Assembly: GCA_022560025.1 (NCBI GenBank)
Contig: JAFISE010000189.1
Location: 1 to 57,628, forward strand
DNA: 57,628 nt
Direction of reading: 5' to 3'
Source: Stagonosporopsis chrysanthemi
Taxonomy: Eukaryota > Ascomycota > Dothideomycetes > Pleosporales > Didymellaceae
A model generated the notes under the pieces. That model worked only from the letters and a program-made list of their open reading frames with translations. It was not told where the DNA came from and did not search any database. This document shows positions 41,931-53,836 of this stretch, piece by piece. Position 1 is the stretch's first letter. Each line of letters starts with the position of its first letter. A program made the position numbers and the translations under genes.

Positions 41931-43900
41931 ATTTCAGGACACAAACAGAAGAGATGGTTTTGCGGGTGGGTATTTGTTGGTCGTGATAGTTCGGTGGAAC
42001 AAAATCGCTGAAGATATCAGTACTCCCTCGTGGGCTATGTGTTAAGAGCTGGGGCTGTGTTTGTACTATGTGGTCTCCAACTTATAGTGGCTCGATTAGT
42101 GGTGGCTTTGCAGCACAGCTGAAGGAGCTGAGTTTGATCTTGAGAGTCTCCATGCATTGTGACGAAGTAGCTGCGGCCTATCATACTGCTAGTGCTTGTG
42201 TACCTGCTGCGGTCGGACCTAGCGTTGCATTGTTAGCTTCGCATCGACGAACGACGAACAGCGAACAGCGAACAACGAACAGCGAACAACTGGCTATTGG
42301 ACCTCCTCTCAACGTAAACGAACACAGCTCCACAACGAGCACTGTAAATTTGTGTATGTTTCAGCGAGGCACGACCCACATCATCTTGACTATGTATACA
42401 ATGTAGTAGTGAAATCGAACGGTGGTTGAATACAACCGTGCTGACGTGCCAACACTACTTGTTCATCGATACAACCATATATGCCCTTCTCGGTTCCGTT
42501 CCTACGCTCTTTCTTGTGCTTGTGAGCCGCTGTGAAGTTGACTCCTCTCTTGAATTTCTTCCGAGCGTATTAGAAAGACCTGACCTGCAGCCCCCTGCCG
42601 TTGGAACAGTTGTGACTTCTCTATGATTGTAAGACGTTATCAGCATGCCATCGTGCGTGATAGCATTCGCCGATCGACTCAACTCGTGTGAATAGTGACG
42701 AGAGGGTAAGCTTCGTTGGCGAGGGACTAAGGAATGGACCAAATACACACGAGATGATTGTTGTTGTGACATGTTCCAAATTTACATACTTGACCGAAGA
42801 TCGCCACTTCAATACGGTAATTCAGGCGATGCTGCGCATGTGACGTCCGCCACAGCGATCATCACAGACGGTGCGACCGGGTGGTGAGTTGGGGTCTTGT
42901 TCGTACTCGGCAGCCGTGTTTCCGGTCAGGCCAGTGATTCAGGGGCGAAGGACACCTTCAATGCCAGGCAGAAACACAGTTTCATTTCCCAGCCATTGCA
43001 GCACGCGACAGATGTCATGACGCAGGCCAAACAAAACACAGTCTGACAGCTGCACATTCCAGCAGGATATCGGGGTACAGAGCGCGTGGGGCGCGGGGTT
43101 GTGCGATGATGGACGCAGGGCCTTTTGGGTGTCAGTTTTCGATAAGCGGATGGCGGCCAAAAATAGCCGGCATTGGAGCTATCAGGTCGAGCTAAAGCGT
43201 GCTAGGAAACGCAGGGTAGCGCTGCAGGGCAAAAAAATCATGTTTGCTGCGCGGATAGGCAATTGCGGTTGATTACACATGCTGTGGTGAGTGTGAGGAC
43301 GGAGGGCTCAGGCTGACCGCGAGGCCGCGCCGCTCGTAACGGTGAATTGGAGGCGGCAGGGCGCAGCATGTGAGACGTGGTTCACAGTCATGCTTGCTCG
43401 ATGCGTTCTTAGTGCATACCAAAGCGGCAGCATCGCTGCACAACACTTTCCCTTGGAGTCCTGGACCCGTCCGCCCAGGCGCTCCATCCCGGATTGCGGC
43501 CGCTACTTCCTCAGGACTCTCGCATCTCGCCGCGTGTCTGGCACCTCGTCCTTTGCTCTCTTACAACCAACCCCAGGTCGCTGCATTTGTGGCCCACGAC
43601 GCTCGCTACAGTCCTCGCGCCCGCTGCTCCACCACGCTTCAGGGGCACACACCCTCGCCGCACCCACCCACACGACCCTGCGCCGTCCCATTCGCTTGGC
43701 CTCGCCCCCGGATCCCTCCCTCTGCGTTCAGGACCCTTGGAAGGCACGATTGGCGCATCACTATCACTTTACTTCGCGCACTTGTTTTGCTGTTGGAGTG
43801 ACAGCGACAGTGGCAGTGGCAGTGACAGCGTTTGACAGCTGCACGCTGCACGAGCTGCTCTAGCACCCTTACACGACAGCCCCCCAAACCTCCCGTGACC
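41931..43900. other. 2-kb intergenic region
   Basis: Contains an imperfect AACAGCG/AACAACG tandem repeat at about 42245-42290 and a pyrimidine-rich, CAGTGG-repeat-containing leader (about 43790-43850) before the CRH gene. Open frames at 43342-43863 are low-complexity Pro/Arg/Ser products of that GC-rich leader and are not supported as genes. Confidence 0.5.
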
Positions 43901-45355
43901 ATGGTCCGTGGCGCCTTCTCCGCTATTTTCGCGGCCGCCGCCCTCGCCGGTACTGCCTACGCGGGCGCAAAATGCTCAAAAGACAGCCATTGCCCAGAAG
44001 ACGCACCATGCTGCTCGCGTGCGTACCCCTCGCCCTAGCCCTCATGTCGCGCTGCTAACAGCCGTGCAGTGTACGGTGACTGCGGTGTCGGCGCCTTCTG
44101 CCTCGGCGGCTGCGACCCGCTCATGTCGCACTCGTTCGACTCGTGCGTGCCCGGCCCTGTCTGCAAGTCGGGCACCTACGCCCTCGACTCGCTCAGCAAC
44201 GTGCAGAGCATCGACAAGTACCTCGGCGACTCGTCCAAGATCGACTGGCAGTCCCAGGGCATGCCCGCCATCTACACCGACCCCAGCAGCGGCAAGAAGT
44301 CGACGCTCTTGACCATGGCCGAGGGCACCGTCGGCACTCTGCTGGCCTCGACACACTACGTCTGGTACGGCAAGATCTGTGCCAAGGCGACCACTGCCCA
44401 GGGCAAGGGTGTCGTGACGGCTTTCATTCTCATGTCCGACGTCAAGGATGAGATTGACTTCGAATGGATTGGTGTTGACACCAGCCATGTCCAGTCCAAC
44501 TTCTATTCCCAGGGTGTCACAGTTTGTAAGTAGCCCCCGCGATCGACTGGATGCGTCCAGCTAACAGCTACAGACACGAACGGTCGGAACCTGACCGTAC
44601 CCGGTGGCAACACGGTCCAGAACATGCACGAGTACTGCATCGACTGGACCGAGGACAAACTCACCTGGTCCATTGACGGCAACGACCTGCGCTCACTGGA
44701 ACGCAAGGACACCTGGAACGGCACCTCCGGCCGCTTCGACTACCCCCAGACCCCCTCCCGCATCATGCTCTCGCTCTGGCCCGCCGGTTTGCCCACCAAC
44801 GAGAAGGGTACCATCGACTGGGCTGGTGGCGAGATCGACTGGAACAGTCCCTACATGCAGAACGGCTACTACTACGCCCGCTTCCAGGAAGTCACCGTCG
44901 ACTGCTACGACCCGCCCGAGGGCATCAAGAGCTCTGGCTCCAAGGTTTACAAGTACACCGACTATGCCGGCACCAACAACACCGTCCAAATCACCAACGA
45001 CAATGTCATCCTCGGCTCGCTCATGGGCACCGGCGAGGACCCCGGCGAGCCCATCAAGTCGAACGATCCCAAAGCTACACAGACAAGCGTGGCCAACGTC
45101 CCCGGTGGTAACGTTGGAGGCGGAAACCGTGCCGAAGAGACAAGCACACAAGCTGCCACACAAACAGGGAGCGGCGCGCAAGAGACAAGTGGCGGTGGCT
45201 CGACAGACAACATGGGCACCGGCAGCTCCGAGTTCAACCAGGGCGGCAGCTCAAGCGGGAGCAGCTCTGGCGCCGCAGCAGCCATTGAGCCCAGGCTTGC
45301 CGGCTCTATCGCCGCTGTCGTTGTCACCATCGCCGGTCTCGCTGCTGTCCTATAA
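43901..45355 (+). CDS. GPI-anchored CRH-type cell-wall transglycosylase (GH16)
   Basis: Links chitin to beta-1,6- or beta-1,3-glucan at the cell wall. Exons 43901-44018, 44070-44525 and 44574-45355 (introns 51 and 48 nt) encode 451 aa. A signal peptide (MVRGAFSAIFAAAALAGTAYA) is followed by a small Cys-rich chitin-binding-like module (CSKDSHCPEDAPCC, then YGDCGVGAFCLGGCDP). The GH16 core has the catalytic DEIDFEWIG (about 166-174). YYYARFQEVTVDCYDPP closes the fold. A Ser/Gly/Thr-rich linker and a hydrophobic end (AGSIAAVVVTIAGLAAVL) with small residues before it indicate GPI attachment. It matches Crh1/Utr2-type proteins; the exact orthologue is not assigned. Confidence 0.92.
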
Positions 45356-45996
45356 ACAGCACCGCAATCTGTCTCTCGCGTCACGTTTCATGTCAATGTT
45401 TGGTGTTTGGGTAAAGGCGACGTGCATAGGTTCTCGAGGTGTTTATAGCAGTGCATGCCTCTCGAGGTGGGGAGTGCCTTGGAAAGCTGATCTTGGTGTT
45501 CATTTCTTGCATATCCTTTTTTTTTGCAGTACGATCTTTATTTATACTGCACGGTGCAGGCCGGGTGAGAGCGGGACCCGGCCTAGGCTGTGGCGTGGAG
45601 CACAGTGGAAGTAGAGGATAGCTAATTCATCTTTTATATTGTTCACGGCCGCTTCTTGTTCGCACCGCTCCTCATTCGTCCCATGATATCTCGCTGCCTC
45701 ACGCCATATGCTACTGACAAGTTCTGGACTGCGAAGGCGCACTAGTCTCGATCAGGTCACACTGAGACTCTCACACTCGATTGAGCTCATCGGAGGCGTC
45801 GTGACGGGTTCAGACTTGTTTCAGACTATAAATGGAGCTAGTGCAACAGTTCAAGTGGGTGGCAGGACTTGGATTGTCCTGCTCGGCTTGTTGCGTCTGT
45901 GAAGATGGTCAATTGAACCTCGGCACAACTGCTCGTTCTCATCTCCATTACCAGTTGAACCTGGACACAATCCTACACCACGCACGACCGAAGCAC
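45356..45996. other. Intergenic / possible 5' leader of phosphatase gene
   Basis: The frame of the phosphatase is open back to an ATG at 45832, but that extra sequence lacks family similarity. No other feature seen. Confidence 0.5.
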
Positions 45997-46644
45997 ATGT
46001 CATACCTATTGCACGGAAGCACTTCACACACAGGCATGGGCTGGGTCGACCAAGTCCCACGGGCTGGGAAGCTTTACATCGGCGGGCTGTACGCGCTCTA
46101 CCAGACCGACTTGATACGCGCAGCTGGCATAACGCACGTCCTATCTGTCATCGACTACGACCCCTTGCTCCAGGACCGATTCTCGCACCTCAAACACCTA
46201 CACATCCGCGCGGACGATCATCCTAACGAGGACCTTCTGCAGCACTTCCCAGAAGCAGTCAAGTACATCGATCAAGCGCTCGGAGAAGTCAAGACGCTTC
46301 AGCATGCCACGAGCGACGCATCTCAGGATAGCGCTGCTGTAGCAGGAGGCGTATTCGTGCATTGCGCTATGGGCAAGTCGCGATCAGCCACCCTCGTGGT
46401 AGCCTATCTGATGTGGAAATATCACCTCGATGCGGGGTTGGCGCTTGACCAGCTTTGCGAAGGCAGGCCAGTCTGCGATCCCAATCCGGGATTCAAAGAG
46501 CAATTGGCCGTGTGGGAGCGTATGTGCAATAGCAAGACCGATGGAGACAGGCGCGCGATCTACGAGGATTGGGAGAAGACAAGGTTCAAAGGAGAGTACT
46601 GGGAATGGGATAAGCGCGGAGAGGAGCTTAGGGCTAAGCTATGA
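45997..46644 (+). CDS. Dual-specificity protein phosphatase
   Basis: Intronless, 215 aa from ATG 45997. The DSP core is clear: KLYIGGLYALYQTDLIRAAGITHVLSV opens the fold, HLHIRADDHPNEDLLQHFPEAV holds the general-acid Asp, and the P-loop is HCAMGKSRSA (nucleophile C123, Arg of the CX5R loop present). AYLMWKYHLD and CDPNPGFKEQLAVWE complete it. The core resembles the catalytic part of Yvh1/DUSP12, but the C-terminal zinc-binding domain of Yvh1 is absent; the protein ends in a charged helix. An in-frame ATG at 45832 would add 55 residues of unlikely sequence. Substrate unknown. Confidence 0.85.
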   Translation: MSYLLHGSTSHTGMGWVDQVPRAGKLYIGGLYALYQTDLIRAAGITHVLSVIDYDPLLQDRFSHLKHLHIRADDHPNEDLLQHFPEAVKYIDQALGEVKTLQHATSDASQDSAAVAGGVFVHCAMGKSRSATLVVAYLMWKYHLDAGLALDQLCEGRPVCDPNPGFKEQLAVWERMCNSKTDGDRRAIYEDWEKTRFKGEYWEWDKRGEELRAKL

Positions 46645-47256
46645 GCAAGTGTGCTGCTCATAGGCATGTTAATCATCATGCATTTTTCCAAGTTCCCATG
46701 ATTCAGACTCGGAAATCGGCAAAGTTGCCCGACCAGAGTCAGACGCTGTGGCTCTAAGACTGCTAATTTCGAGCGCAATCCGAAATCCCACGTGCCAGGG
46801 GAACGGTGCAAGTGTTTCGGCTCCAGCCACACCAGATGTCAACGGCGGCCACAACTCCGCAACTCTATTCGGACCTGCTCACTTCTGGGCTCCCACCGTC
46901 CCTACAACAAGCTGGAACCCTGTGTCTGGAGTTACTGGAACGATGCATCCCCACGCTCCGGAGGCTGTTCCTAACCCCCATCCACGTTGTTTTGATGTCG
47001 CACTCTCTTCCCAACGCTTCGGCGAAATACTTCCATGCTTCGATACTATGCCATGGTCACCGATTGAGTTTCGTCGCCTTCTTCCCCATGCATGAGTACC
47101 ACGTTCTCGACGCTCGTCCTGACCATCGCTTGTGCACGTCTCCAATCCAAAGACGAGCCTTGCTCAGCGTCCAACTAGGTGATTAAGTACCACTATTCGA
47201 AAGACTTCTCGCTATATTACTCTCAAACCCCTTTCGAACCACCTCGCACCACAGAA
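46645..47256. other. Intergenic
   Basis: Open frames exist (for example 46748-47095) but show no family signals. Confidence 0.5.
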
Positions 47257-48730
47257 ATGGCACCCGCCCGTGATAACGAATTCCTCCCGGAAGTGTGGGC
47301 TCTGTATTCCCTCGGGAGCCTATGGATCGTGCTCCGATTCGGCGTGCGACTGCGCCTAGATGGCGTGAAAGGGTTCAAGCTCGACGATGGCCTGGCGCTG
47401 ATTGCGTTGGCAGCGTGGACATACACGTGCGCCATCATAGAGATCACATATCACACCGGTACCAATTCCGACTTCACACCAGCAGAAGTCGCGGCATTCG
47501 ACCAGGCAAAGATCGAACAAGTCGAATACGGCAGCAAACTATTCCTGGTGTCGTGGTACGCATAGTAAGTATCGACCTTTCGTACGCACGACAAGGTACT
47601 GACCAGGAGCAGCATCGTGCTCATTTTCACGCTGAAAGGCATCGTCTTGATCTTGTATCAACGCATCTTCTTCGAGGCCTGGCAGAAGTGGGTCCTGCGC
47701 ATCACCACCGCGCTCTGCGTGTCTGGTTTTGTCGGCTTGACCCTGGCGTTCAGTGTAATATGTCTGCCGTATCACCAACGATGGCAGGTCTCGCCACCAC
47801 CACCCATTTCCTGCACGGCGTCACCTAAGATTCTCATCGCTACGAGCTGTGTCAATGCGGTTACTGACATGTTTGTATGGCTTCTCCTACATGAATTGAT
47901 GCCACAGTCACTAACGTCGTGCAGCTGCTCAGCGTGCCTATCTCGTTGCTTTGGAACTTACAGAAGCCATTGAGAACGTAGGTCCCTTAGCGCCCGTAAA
48001 TCGATACATGTTTGCTGAATCTCAAAGCCGCATCGCCATCTTCATTCTCCTCGCCTCGGGGCTGTTCGTCCTCGCCGCATGGTAAGTCCCGCAGCCCTCC
48101 CCGCGCCCTACATCCGCTGAAGCCACCTATCCAGCATAACCCGCGTCTCCCTCACCGTGGTGCCCAACATCTTCGTCCTCAACATCGCCCGCTGGGGCGT
48201 CCGCGAATTCTGCATCGCCATCATCGCCGTCAACTCCGCGAGCCTGCGCCCGAGTGCGTCCCCCTCTCCCCTCCAATCCCCCCGCGCCACTAACCACAAC
48301 TGCAGTGTTTCGCACCTCCTTCTGGACCACAAAATCCCACACACAGCAGCAAACCCAGCAAAAGCGCAACAACTTCTTTTTCAACTCGGCTCAGCGAGCG
48401 CGCACCCGCATCAGCCGCGCGCGCCGCGGCGGCCAGATCCTCAACTCCACGTCGGCTGGCGTGTCGACAATCGACGTGTATGTCCAGCAGGAGCTGGGCG
48501 ACGAGGAGTTTGTGTTCGAGGACCCGGATTATCAGATGACGGCCCCCGTGCCGGCGCATGGTGCTGCGCAGGGGACGCTCGCTGATGTGGATTTGGAGAT
48601 GGGAAAGGGGTTCAAGACAGAGGTTGTGCGGAAGGATAGTGCGTTTCCGCCTGTAGGTGAGGGGGGCAGCGCGGGGGAGTGGGATGTTAGATCGGAGCAG
48701 AGTAGGGGGTGGAGTAGCGATGCTGTTTAG
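47257..48730 (+). CDS. Rhodopsin-like/Pth11-related seven-helix membrane protein
   Basis: Exons 47257-47564, 47613-47874, 47925-47977, 48028-48081, 48135-48253 and 48306-48730 encode 406 aa; all introns are 48-53 nt and all junctions keep frame. It belongs to the fungal Rhodopsin-domain (PTH11-like GPCR-type) family: KLDDGLALIALAAWTYT, QVEYGSKLFLVSWYAYIVLIFTLKGIVLILYQRIF, NAVTDMFLLSVPISLLWNLQ, RIAIFILLASGLFVLAACITRV and WGVREFCIAIIAVNSASLRPMF are family blocks. The extracellular CFEM domain of Pth11 itself is absent. The cytosolic tail (about 130 residues) is acidic and Gly/Ser-rich. Most members have no known ligand; Pth11 of Magnaporthe senses host surface cues. Confidence 0.85.
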
Positions 48731-49294
48731 GCGGGTAGAGGTATATATATGCACGGATTGTGTGAACGGACGGATGGTCGTCTGGAGCCACAGGACCCAC
48801 TTCCCATATATGAGCCTTTGTGCTCAGGCCCTTTCCCTCCCGTCCTCCATCGGTTGGTTAGTGAGGCTCGTCCAGACCTGGATACTGCCTCGGACAGGGA
48901 ACAACACCTGAGGTCAGGTTACGATAAAGGCGAGGGTTGCTGGGGCATTGCCAGATTTGAATCACAGGTGATTGAAGTATGTGTCGTGGGACCTACTGAT
49001 GTTTGTTGCTTGTTCATGTGTGAAGGGAAGGGTGGGTCGAAATTGTTTCTATTATCTGTGCTACGCCATCATGAAAACCGTGCTGGTCGCTAGTACACTC
49101 ACTCCGTTACTCTCGCATACGTTGAAGGGTGTCACTATGTAAGTACGCGTTGTCCAATCAAGAACTAGTGTTAGGCGTCCCGCTTCATGCCCCAGCCACA
49201 TCTTACCTTTCCATCATTCCTCAACGCCTCCATACAGTAATCGGGACGATGTCAAATTCATCTTCCTCCAACCATTAGTGCGAATCTCTATAGT
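48731..49294. other. Intergenic
   Basis: Promoter region of the Zn2Cys6 gene; nothing specific recognised. Confidence 0.5.
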
Positions 49295-51194
49295 ATGGTG
49301 TATCGCGGCCGTCCGTCGACGGGCTGTAAAAACTGTCGTGAACGCAAGATCAAGGTCCGGATTGTCCACCCTTTTTCCATTCACCACACCAACGTCCATT
49401 CTGCTAATCCCGCATCAGTGTGATGAAACTCCTGAAGGTTGCCTCAAGTGTGCAAAAGTCAAGATCAAGTGCCCGGGCTATGATCGCAACTTCGATGCTT
49501 TCTTGCACGATGAGACAGCTAAAACAGAAGTCAAGGCAAAGAGGGCAAACGCCAAGGCCATTGCATTGCGCGATGCTCGACAGTCCGACAGCAGGGCTTG
49601 GTCAGTGGCCTCGGACAGGTTTACTTCATCTGCGTTCGTGGTGCAGCATCCGCCAGGCAAAGAATCGCCCAGTATCCTACTTCTAGCTCCGCTGCTCGAC
49701 CAAGGCATCGCCTACTTCATGTCTCACTATGCTGTAGGCTTGGACCAGCCATCAATCCGATCCGAAGCATACAGCAAGCATCTCGCCACGAACGGCTTTC
49801 ACCCGTTGGTAGCCACATCCATGACCGCTCTCGGACTTGCAGGCGTGGCAAATATTTACCGCGACCCCATACTCAAAAGCAAGGCGACGAAGTGGTACGT
49901 CGATGCCATCACCATGACGAACAGCGCCATCACGCACCCCAGAGATGTTACTTCAGATACCACATTGCTGGCCATCACGCTACTGAGCCTCTTTGAGGCG
50001 ACTTCAAATGAGCACACGCTGCAGACATGGGGCGAGCACGTGGCCGGCGCTGCCTTACTTGTCAAGATGCGAGGCATGAACCAGTTCGCATCGCCTGCAG
50101 GAAGGCGTATGTACATGCACGCAGTCGGACTCCTTACCATGAACTGCTTTGCAGATGGCGTTGCGCTACCGGCGTATGTGCAGGAGATGAACGCAGAGAT
50201 CAAAAGGTATCAAGACGAGACCGATCCGAGGAACCGCTTCTTCTTTCTCCAGCAGGATGTGATCAATCTCCGCGCCGACATCATGGGCAGCGCAGCGATG
50301 GGCTTGCAGACTATACTTGACCGTGCACTCGAGCTCGACGCCGCCGCAGAAAGAGTGTTCGAACATGCCGGGCCTGAATGGAGCTACGAGGAAGTTGCAC
50401 TCACTACTCCGACCCCTTTTGTCTTTGGGAAGATATACCATATCTACTCCAGCCATGCTGCAGCGCAGACTTGGAATTGGGTACGCTATATCAAGATATA
50501 CATCCACGACATCATCCGGAACACGCTTCTGGCAGGTCTGGCAACCTCGCCTCCAGTTTTCACCGACCCTCGACATCTCCAGCAACTCGCCATCAGTATC
50601 AGAGAGCTCCAGAGCGTCCAGTCTGATATACTTGCGAGTGCACCACAGTTCCTCCATGATGTGCCCAAGTTCGCGCCGCCTCCGGACACATATCCAACAC
50701 CTGAAACTTTACCCCCCAGCCCTGTGTGCCAGGATTCGTCCTTATCCTCTCCAATATCTGTTGCTGGCCCGCGCCATGATCCAGAAGTTCATCAGCGCTC
50801 ACCATCAGCGCCGTTTTCCAAACCGCACAAGCTGTTCTTCGAGAACTTCCGTAATGAACGCATGCCGGCTGATCCATCCCTCGTCTCAAGCGACGATATC
50901 ACAGACCGCCTGCCTGTCGTCCGCATCTCCGGCGGCCACTCGACACTGTGGGCGCTCTATACTGCCGGTTCGATGCCGACCGCCGAGCGCTATACGCAGG
51001 AATTTGTCATCAACTGTCTGGGCAGGTTCGAGAGGGAGTTCGGCATCAATCAGGCGAAGGTGCTGGCAGCAGCGCTGAGGTTCAAGATGGCGAGACTAGA
51101 GGTGGAGGGTATATGTCCGAGTTACCTGCCGAGGCAAGGAGCGCCGTATGCCGTGCCGGCTGAGAGGAACGAGGCGGTCGTCGAGGAGATGTGA
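49295..51194 (+). CDS. Zn2Cys6 (binuclear zinc cluster) transcription factor
   Basis: Exons 49295-49354 and 49419-51194 (64-nt intron) encode 611 aa. The intron splits the zinc cluster exactly between KIK and C. Joined, it reads GCKNCRERKIKC then DETPEGCLKCAKVKIKCPGY, with the six Cys at residues 11, 14, 21, 28, 31 and 38. The remainder is the helical fungal-specific transcription-factor region (HPLVATSMTALGLAGVAN, TLLAITLLSLFEATSN, WGEHVAGAALLVKMRG), then a Pro/Ser-rich insert and a C-terminal helical segment. Reading the unspliced frame from 49278 would destroy the first half of the cluster, so this exon 1 is well supported. Target genes are unknown; no enzyme cluster adjoins it. Confidence 0.9.
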
Positions 51195-51478
51195 GCGCGC
51201 CACATACGCAACGTCCGATTCTGCACGCGTTCTCTTCCTCCACCTACTAACGCGGACGCGCCCGCTGTAAACAATAACAACACGCGACGCATTGCCGCCG
51301 CCGCCAATCGACCATTGACCAACCAACTCCATCGACGTCTGCACAAGCCGAGCCACGAATCTCCGCCATGGCGAACGACGTTCGTGCAGTTGACGTCTGC
51401 CTGCAGGAACGGACTAATGCTGCTTGCAGAGTGTCGACACAAAGCGAGACCCCACACGGGGCTCTGCCATGCGAATAA
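51195..51478. other. Intergenic
   Basis: No feature seen; the upstream part of the relic at 51479 may be decayed here. Confidence 0.4.
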
Positions 51479-51901
51479 GGGCCACAGCTTTCGCTTCTCA
51501 GCATTCCTGCGGCGAAGCGGAACCAGATCTACAAACTGTTGTTCCGATTCCATGAACCGATGGGGATCATCAGACGCGACCACAACGCTCCCGGCCACGA
51601 CCCTGTAACCACAACAGTCGTCATCGAAACGCGCCGTCTCAGTGGAACAAACTCACTCCGCACCTGTCGGTCCATCTACGGCGAAGCCGTTAGTGTCCTC
51701 TACTCTGGCCACACCTTCTTCGTGCACGGCGTCCCGCGCTACTATCATGAGCTCAACATGACATCGGCAGTGACCTGGATCTGAAACATTGGCCAGCAGG
51801 TGTTTCTGTTGAGTAATATCAAGATTGATGTCAGTCGGCAAGTGGACATGCGAGATTCGTCACCGGGGGATGTCGATGTTCTGCCGGCATCTACATACTA
51901 G
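51479..51901 (+). pseudogene. 2EXR/DUF7730-like fungal protein relic
   Basis: The frame from 51479 reads LSLLSIPAAKRNQIYKLLF, then SLRTCRSIYGEAVSVLYSGHTFFVHG. This is the pattern (LPxEIRNxIY...LLRTCRxIYxEAxxxLYxxNxF) of the large fungal 2EXR/DUF7730 group of unknown function. It is preceded by TAA (51476-51478) with no ATG. It is broken by TGA at 51782-51784, where the family usually has Arg (CGA to TGA), and then continues as NIGQQVFLLSNIKIDVS. The 3' end overlaps the convergent ankyrin gene by 11 nt. A missing upstream exon could restore the start but not the TGA. Confidence 0.55.
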
Positions 51902-52818
51902 AACGGACTTGCACTGCAATTCCACGTTCAAGCCAACGGCGTTCAGCTTCTGCAAGTACGAGACACACGCTCGGAAAGCCTTTCTTTTCCGCCAATTCAC
52001 GTGCCGTTCGCAGCTTGTTGTCCAACTTTGTAGCATCAGCACCTAATCCTAACAAAGTTTGAACAAGTTCAAGTTTCCCATGGTATGCAGCAGAATGAAG
52101 TGCAGTCCCAAGCCCAAACAGCTTGTGCTCCAAGTTCGACTGCGTATGGTTTTCGTATTGAATCTCATTAATGGGTGTGCCTTTCTGGATAAGCCACTTT
52201 ACCAGCTGTACAGTGCCGTCTTTCTCTCTGAGAACAGCGTGATGGAGGAGTTGTCCATGCCTTGGGTCCGCACTGCGGTCGAAGAGATAAGAGATCATAT
52301 CCAAGGATCCTCTGGTCATAGCATACGACGTGGGCGTCAAGTCCCATTGGCACCCTCTGTTAGGGGGTCGGCATTGTGGTTGAGGAGCCACACTGCCATT
52401 TCATCGTCTGGGGTCGACAGAGCGATATTACAGAACTGTCCGCGAGCAGTCTCAGTTCGGATTCAGGAGCATGATACCCTAGGACGGGAGGCTCTGTCCG
52501 CTTCATCGGCTTGTTAACATCCCAGCCATATCCGAGAAATAACTCCAGTACACCAAATGCTCGAGCGCGGACTGCAACCTCACTGGGGAGACCATCGCCT
52601 GCAACTCCACTGTCAAGTAGAAACCTTACAATCTCGACATTCCCCTTTTCAATCGCTACAGACAGCGAGCCATACAGCCACGTGGCACGGGGTTTTTCGA
52701 TTGATAATGAAGGCATGCCAGGCTGTTCAAGGAGATCTCGAACATGCTTCTTGGCAGCATCAAGCTCTCCATTGCAGGCGGCGTCGTAACAGAGGCGTAC
52801 CTGTTCAGATCGGTTCAT
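51891..52818 (-). pseudogene. Ankyrin-repeat protein, frameshifted
   Basis: Exon 1 is 52818-52486 (111 codons: MNRSEQVRLCYDAACNGEL start, ankyrin-type VEIVRFLLDSGV). A 50-nt intron (52436-52485, donor GTCCTA) is needed to join to exon 2 in the frame reading STPDDEMAVWLLNHNADP. At the C5 run near 52365-52369 the ankyrin text jumps frame to NRGCQWDLTPTSYAM and continues through GTALHSAAYHGKLELVQTLL to the stop at 51891-51893. Two surplus bases in the C run would explain it, and removing them makes the remaining length a multiple of three. It is either a real pseudogene or a homopolymer sequencing error. The function of this ankyrin-only family is unknown. Confidence 0.6.
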
Positions 52819-53710
52819 GGCAAAGAAAAAAAAAACGATCCACTTGGCCGTCGTGATAATAGCTGTGCGTCAACAAAGAGGAAGAGTCGACCTGTAGAAT
52901 GTAGGACGGGAAGCTGTATATAGGTAGAGATGCAGCGGGGTCCCTCAACTTGGCGTCGCACTAGGTAGTGCTGCTGCCCGCCTTTACATATCTGGGGGAG
53001 CTCGACATATAGCCAATTATATGACAAGAGGAAGCGCGCTTCGCAGTGGACGCGACATGTCAACAGAAGCAATGCAACCCTGCGCCAGCGCGTCCGGCAC
53101 GGGGCTGTAATGAGAACCAGATCGCAACAACGACACACATGCTTACAGGGGATTTACTTTTAGCCGGCAGCAATCCGAGCCCCAGTCTGCAGTGAGCATT
53201 TAGCGGCTTTTTTTGCAAGGCTACAAGGGCAACCAACGTTAGACTTTAGTCTGTAACCGGCATCCTCCTGGTCTCGTTTTTCAAACTGAGATCATGCAGA
53301 TGGTCGGATTTTCCTGGACGTCGGGCCAGGCAATGGGACTCGAAGATGAGCCGGGCTGGCGATAAACTCTTAAAAGTAGTAGTAAGAGATTATAGAAGAG
53401 AAAGAGAAAGAGAGAGTTATATAGGCTCTACTAGCAAGGTTTTATATTGGATGTTTTGTTAGTTTAGGGAGAGGAGAAGAGAACAGAGGAGAGGAGCACG
53501 GCACGGCACGCTGCACGGCACAGCACAGCACGGCATAAACAACACCCTACACACCCTATCCTACACACCATCTCTCTATCCTCCTACTTATTCCCTTGCC
53601 CTACCTCACTAGAGCGCACGCCACAAAAGAAACCCACTAGTTGAAAACCTTTTATAACATTTTAAACCTTCCTATCAAATTGCACAACAGTCTATACTCT
53701 AATACTCTAA
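52819..53710. other. Intergenic, with a short AT-rich purine/pyrimidine stretch
   Basis: 53365-53460 is AT- and AGA-rich and resembles repeat debris; 53496-53535 has imperfect (CACGG)n. No gene seen. Confidence 0.5.
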
Positions 53711-53808
53711 TACTCTCTACTCTCTACTCTCTACTCTCTACTCTCTACTCTCTACTCTCTACTCTCTACTCTCTACTCTCTACTCTCTACTCTCTACTCT
53801 CTACTCTA
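53711..53808 (+). repeat. 7-bp tandem repeat (CTCTACT)n, about 14 copies
   Basis: A nearly perfect minisatellite of 7-bp units just downstream (about 30 bp) of the GH47 stop codon, so it may be transcribed in that gene's 3' UTR as (AGTAGAG)n. It degrades at both ends into CTCTAATA and CTCTACA. Confidence 0.9.
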
Positions 53809-53836
53809 CACTCTACACGCCCTTCACCTACAAACT

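Noticed and set aside
43342..43863. 173-aa open frame upstream of the CRH gene
   Set aside because: Low-complexity Arg/Ser/Pro text over a pyrimidine-rich leader, with overlapping frames of equal quality; no domain.
45832..45996. Upstream in-frame ATG as the phosphatase start
   Set aside because: It adds 55 residues (MELVQQFKW...) with no phosphatase similarity; the fold begins after 45997.
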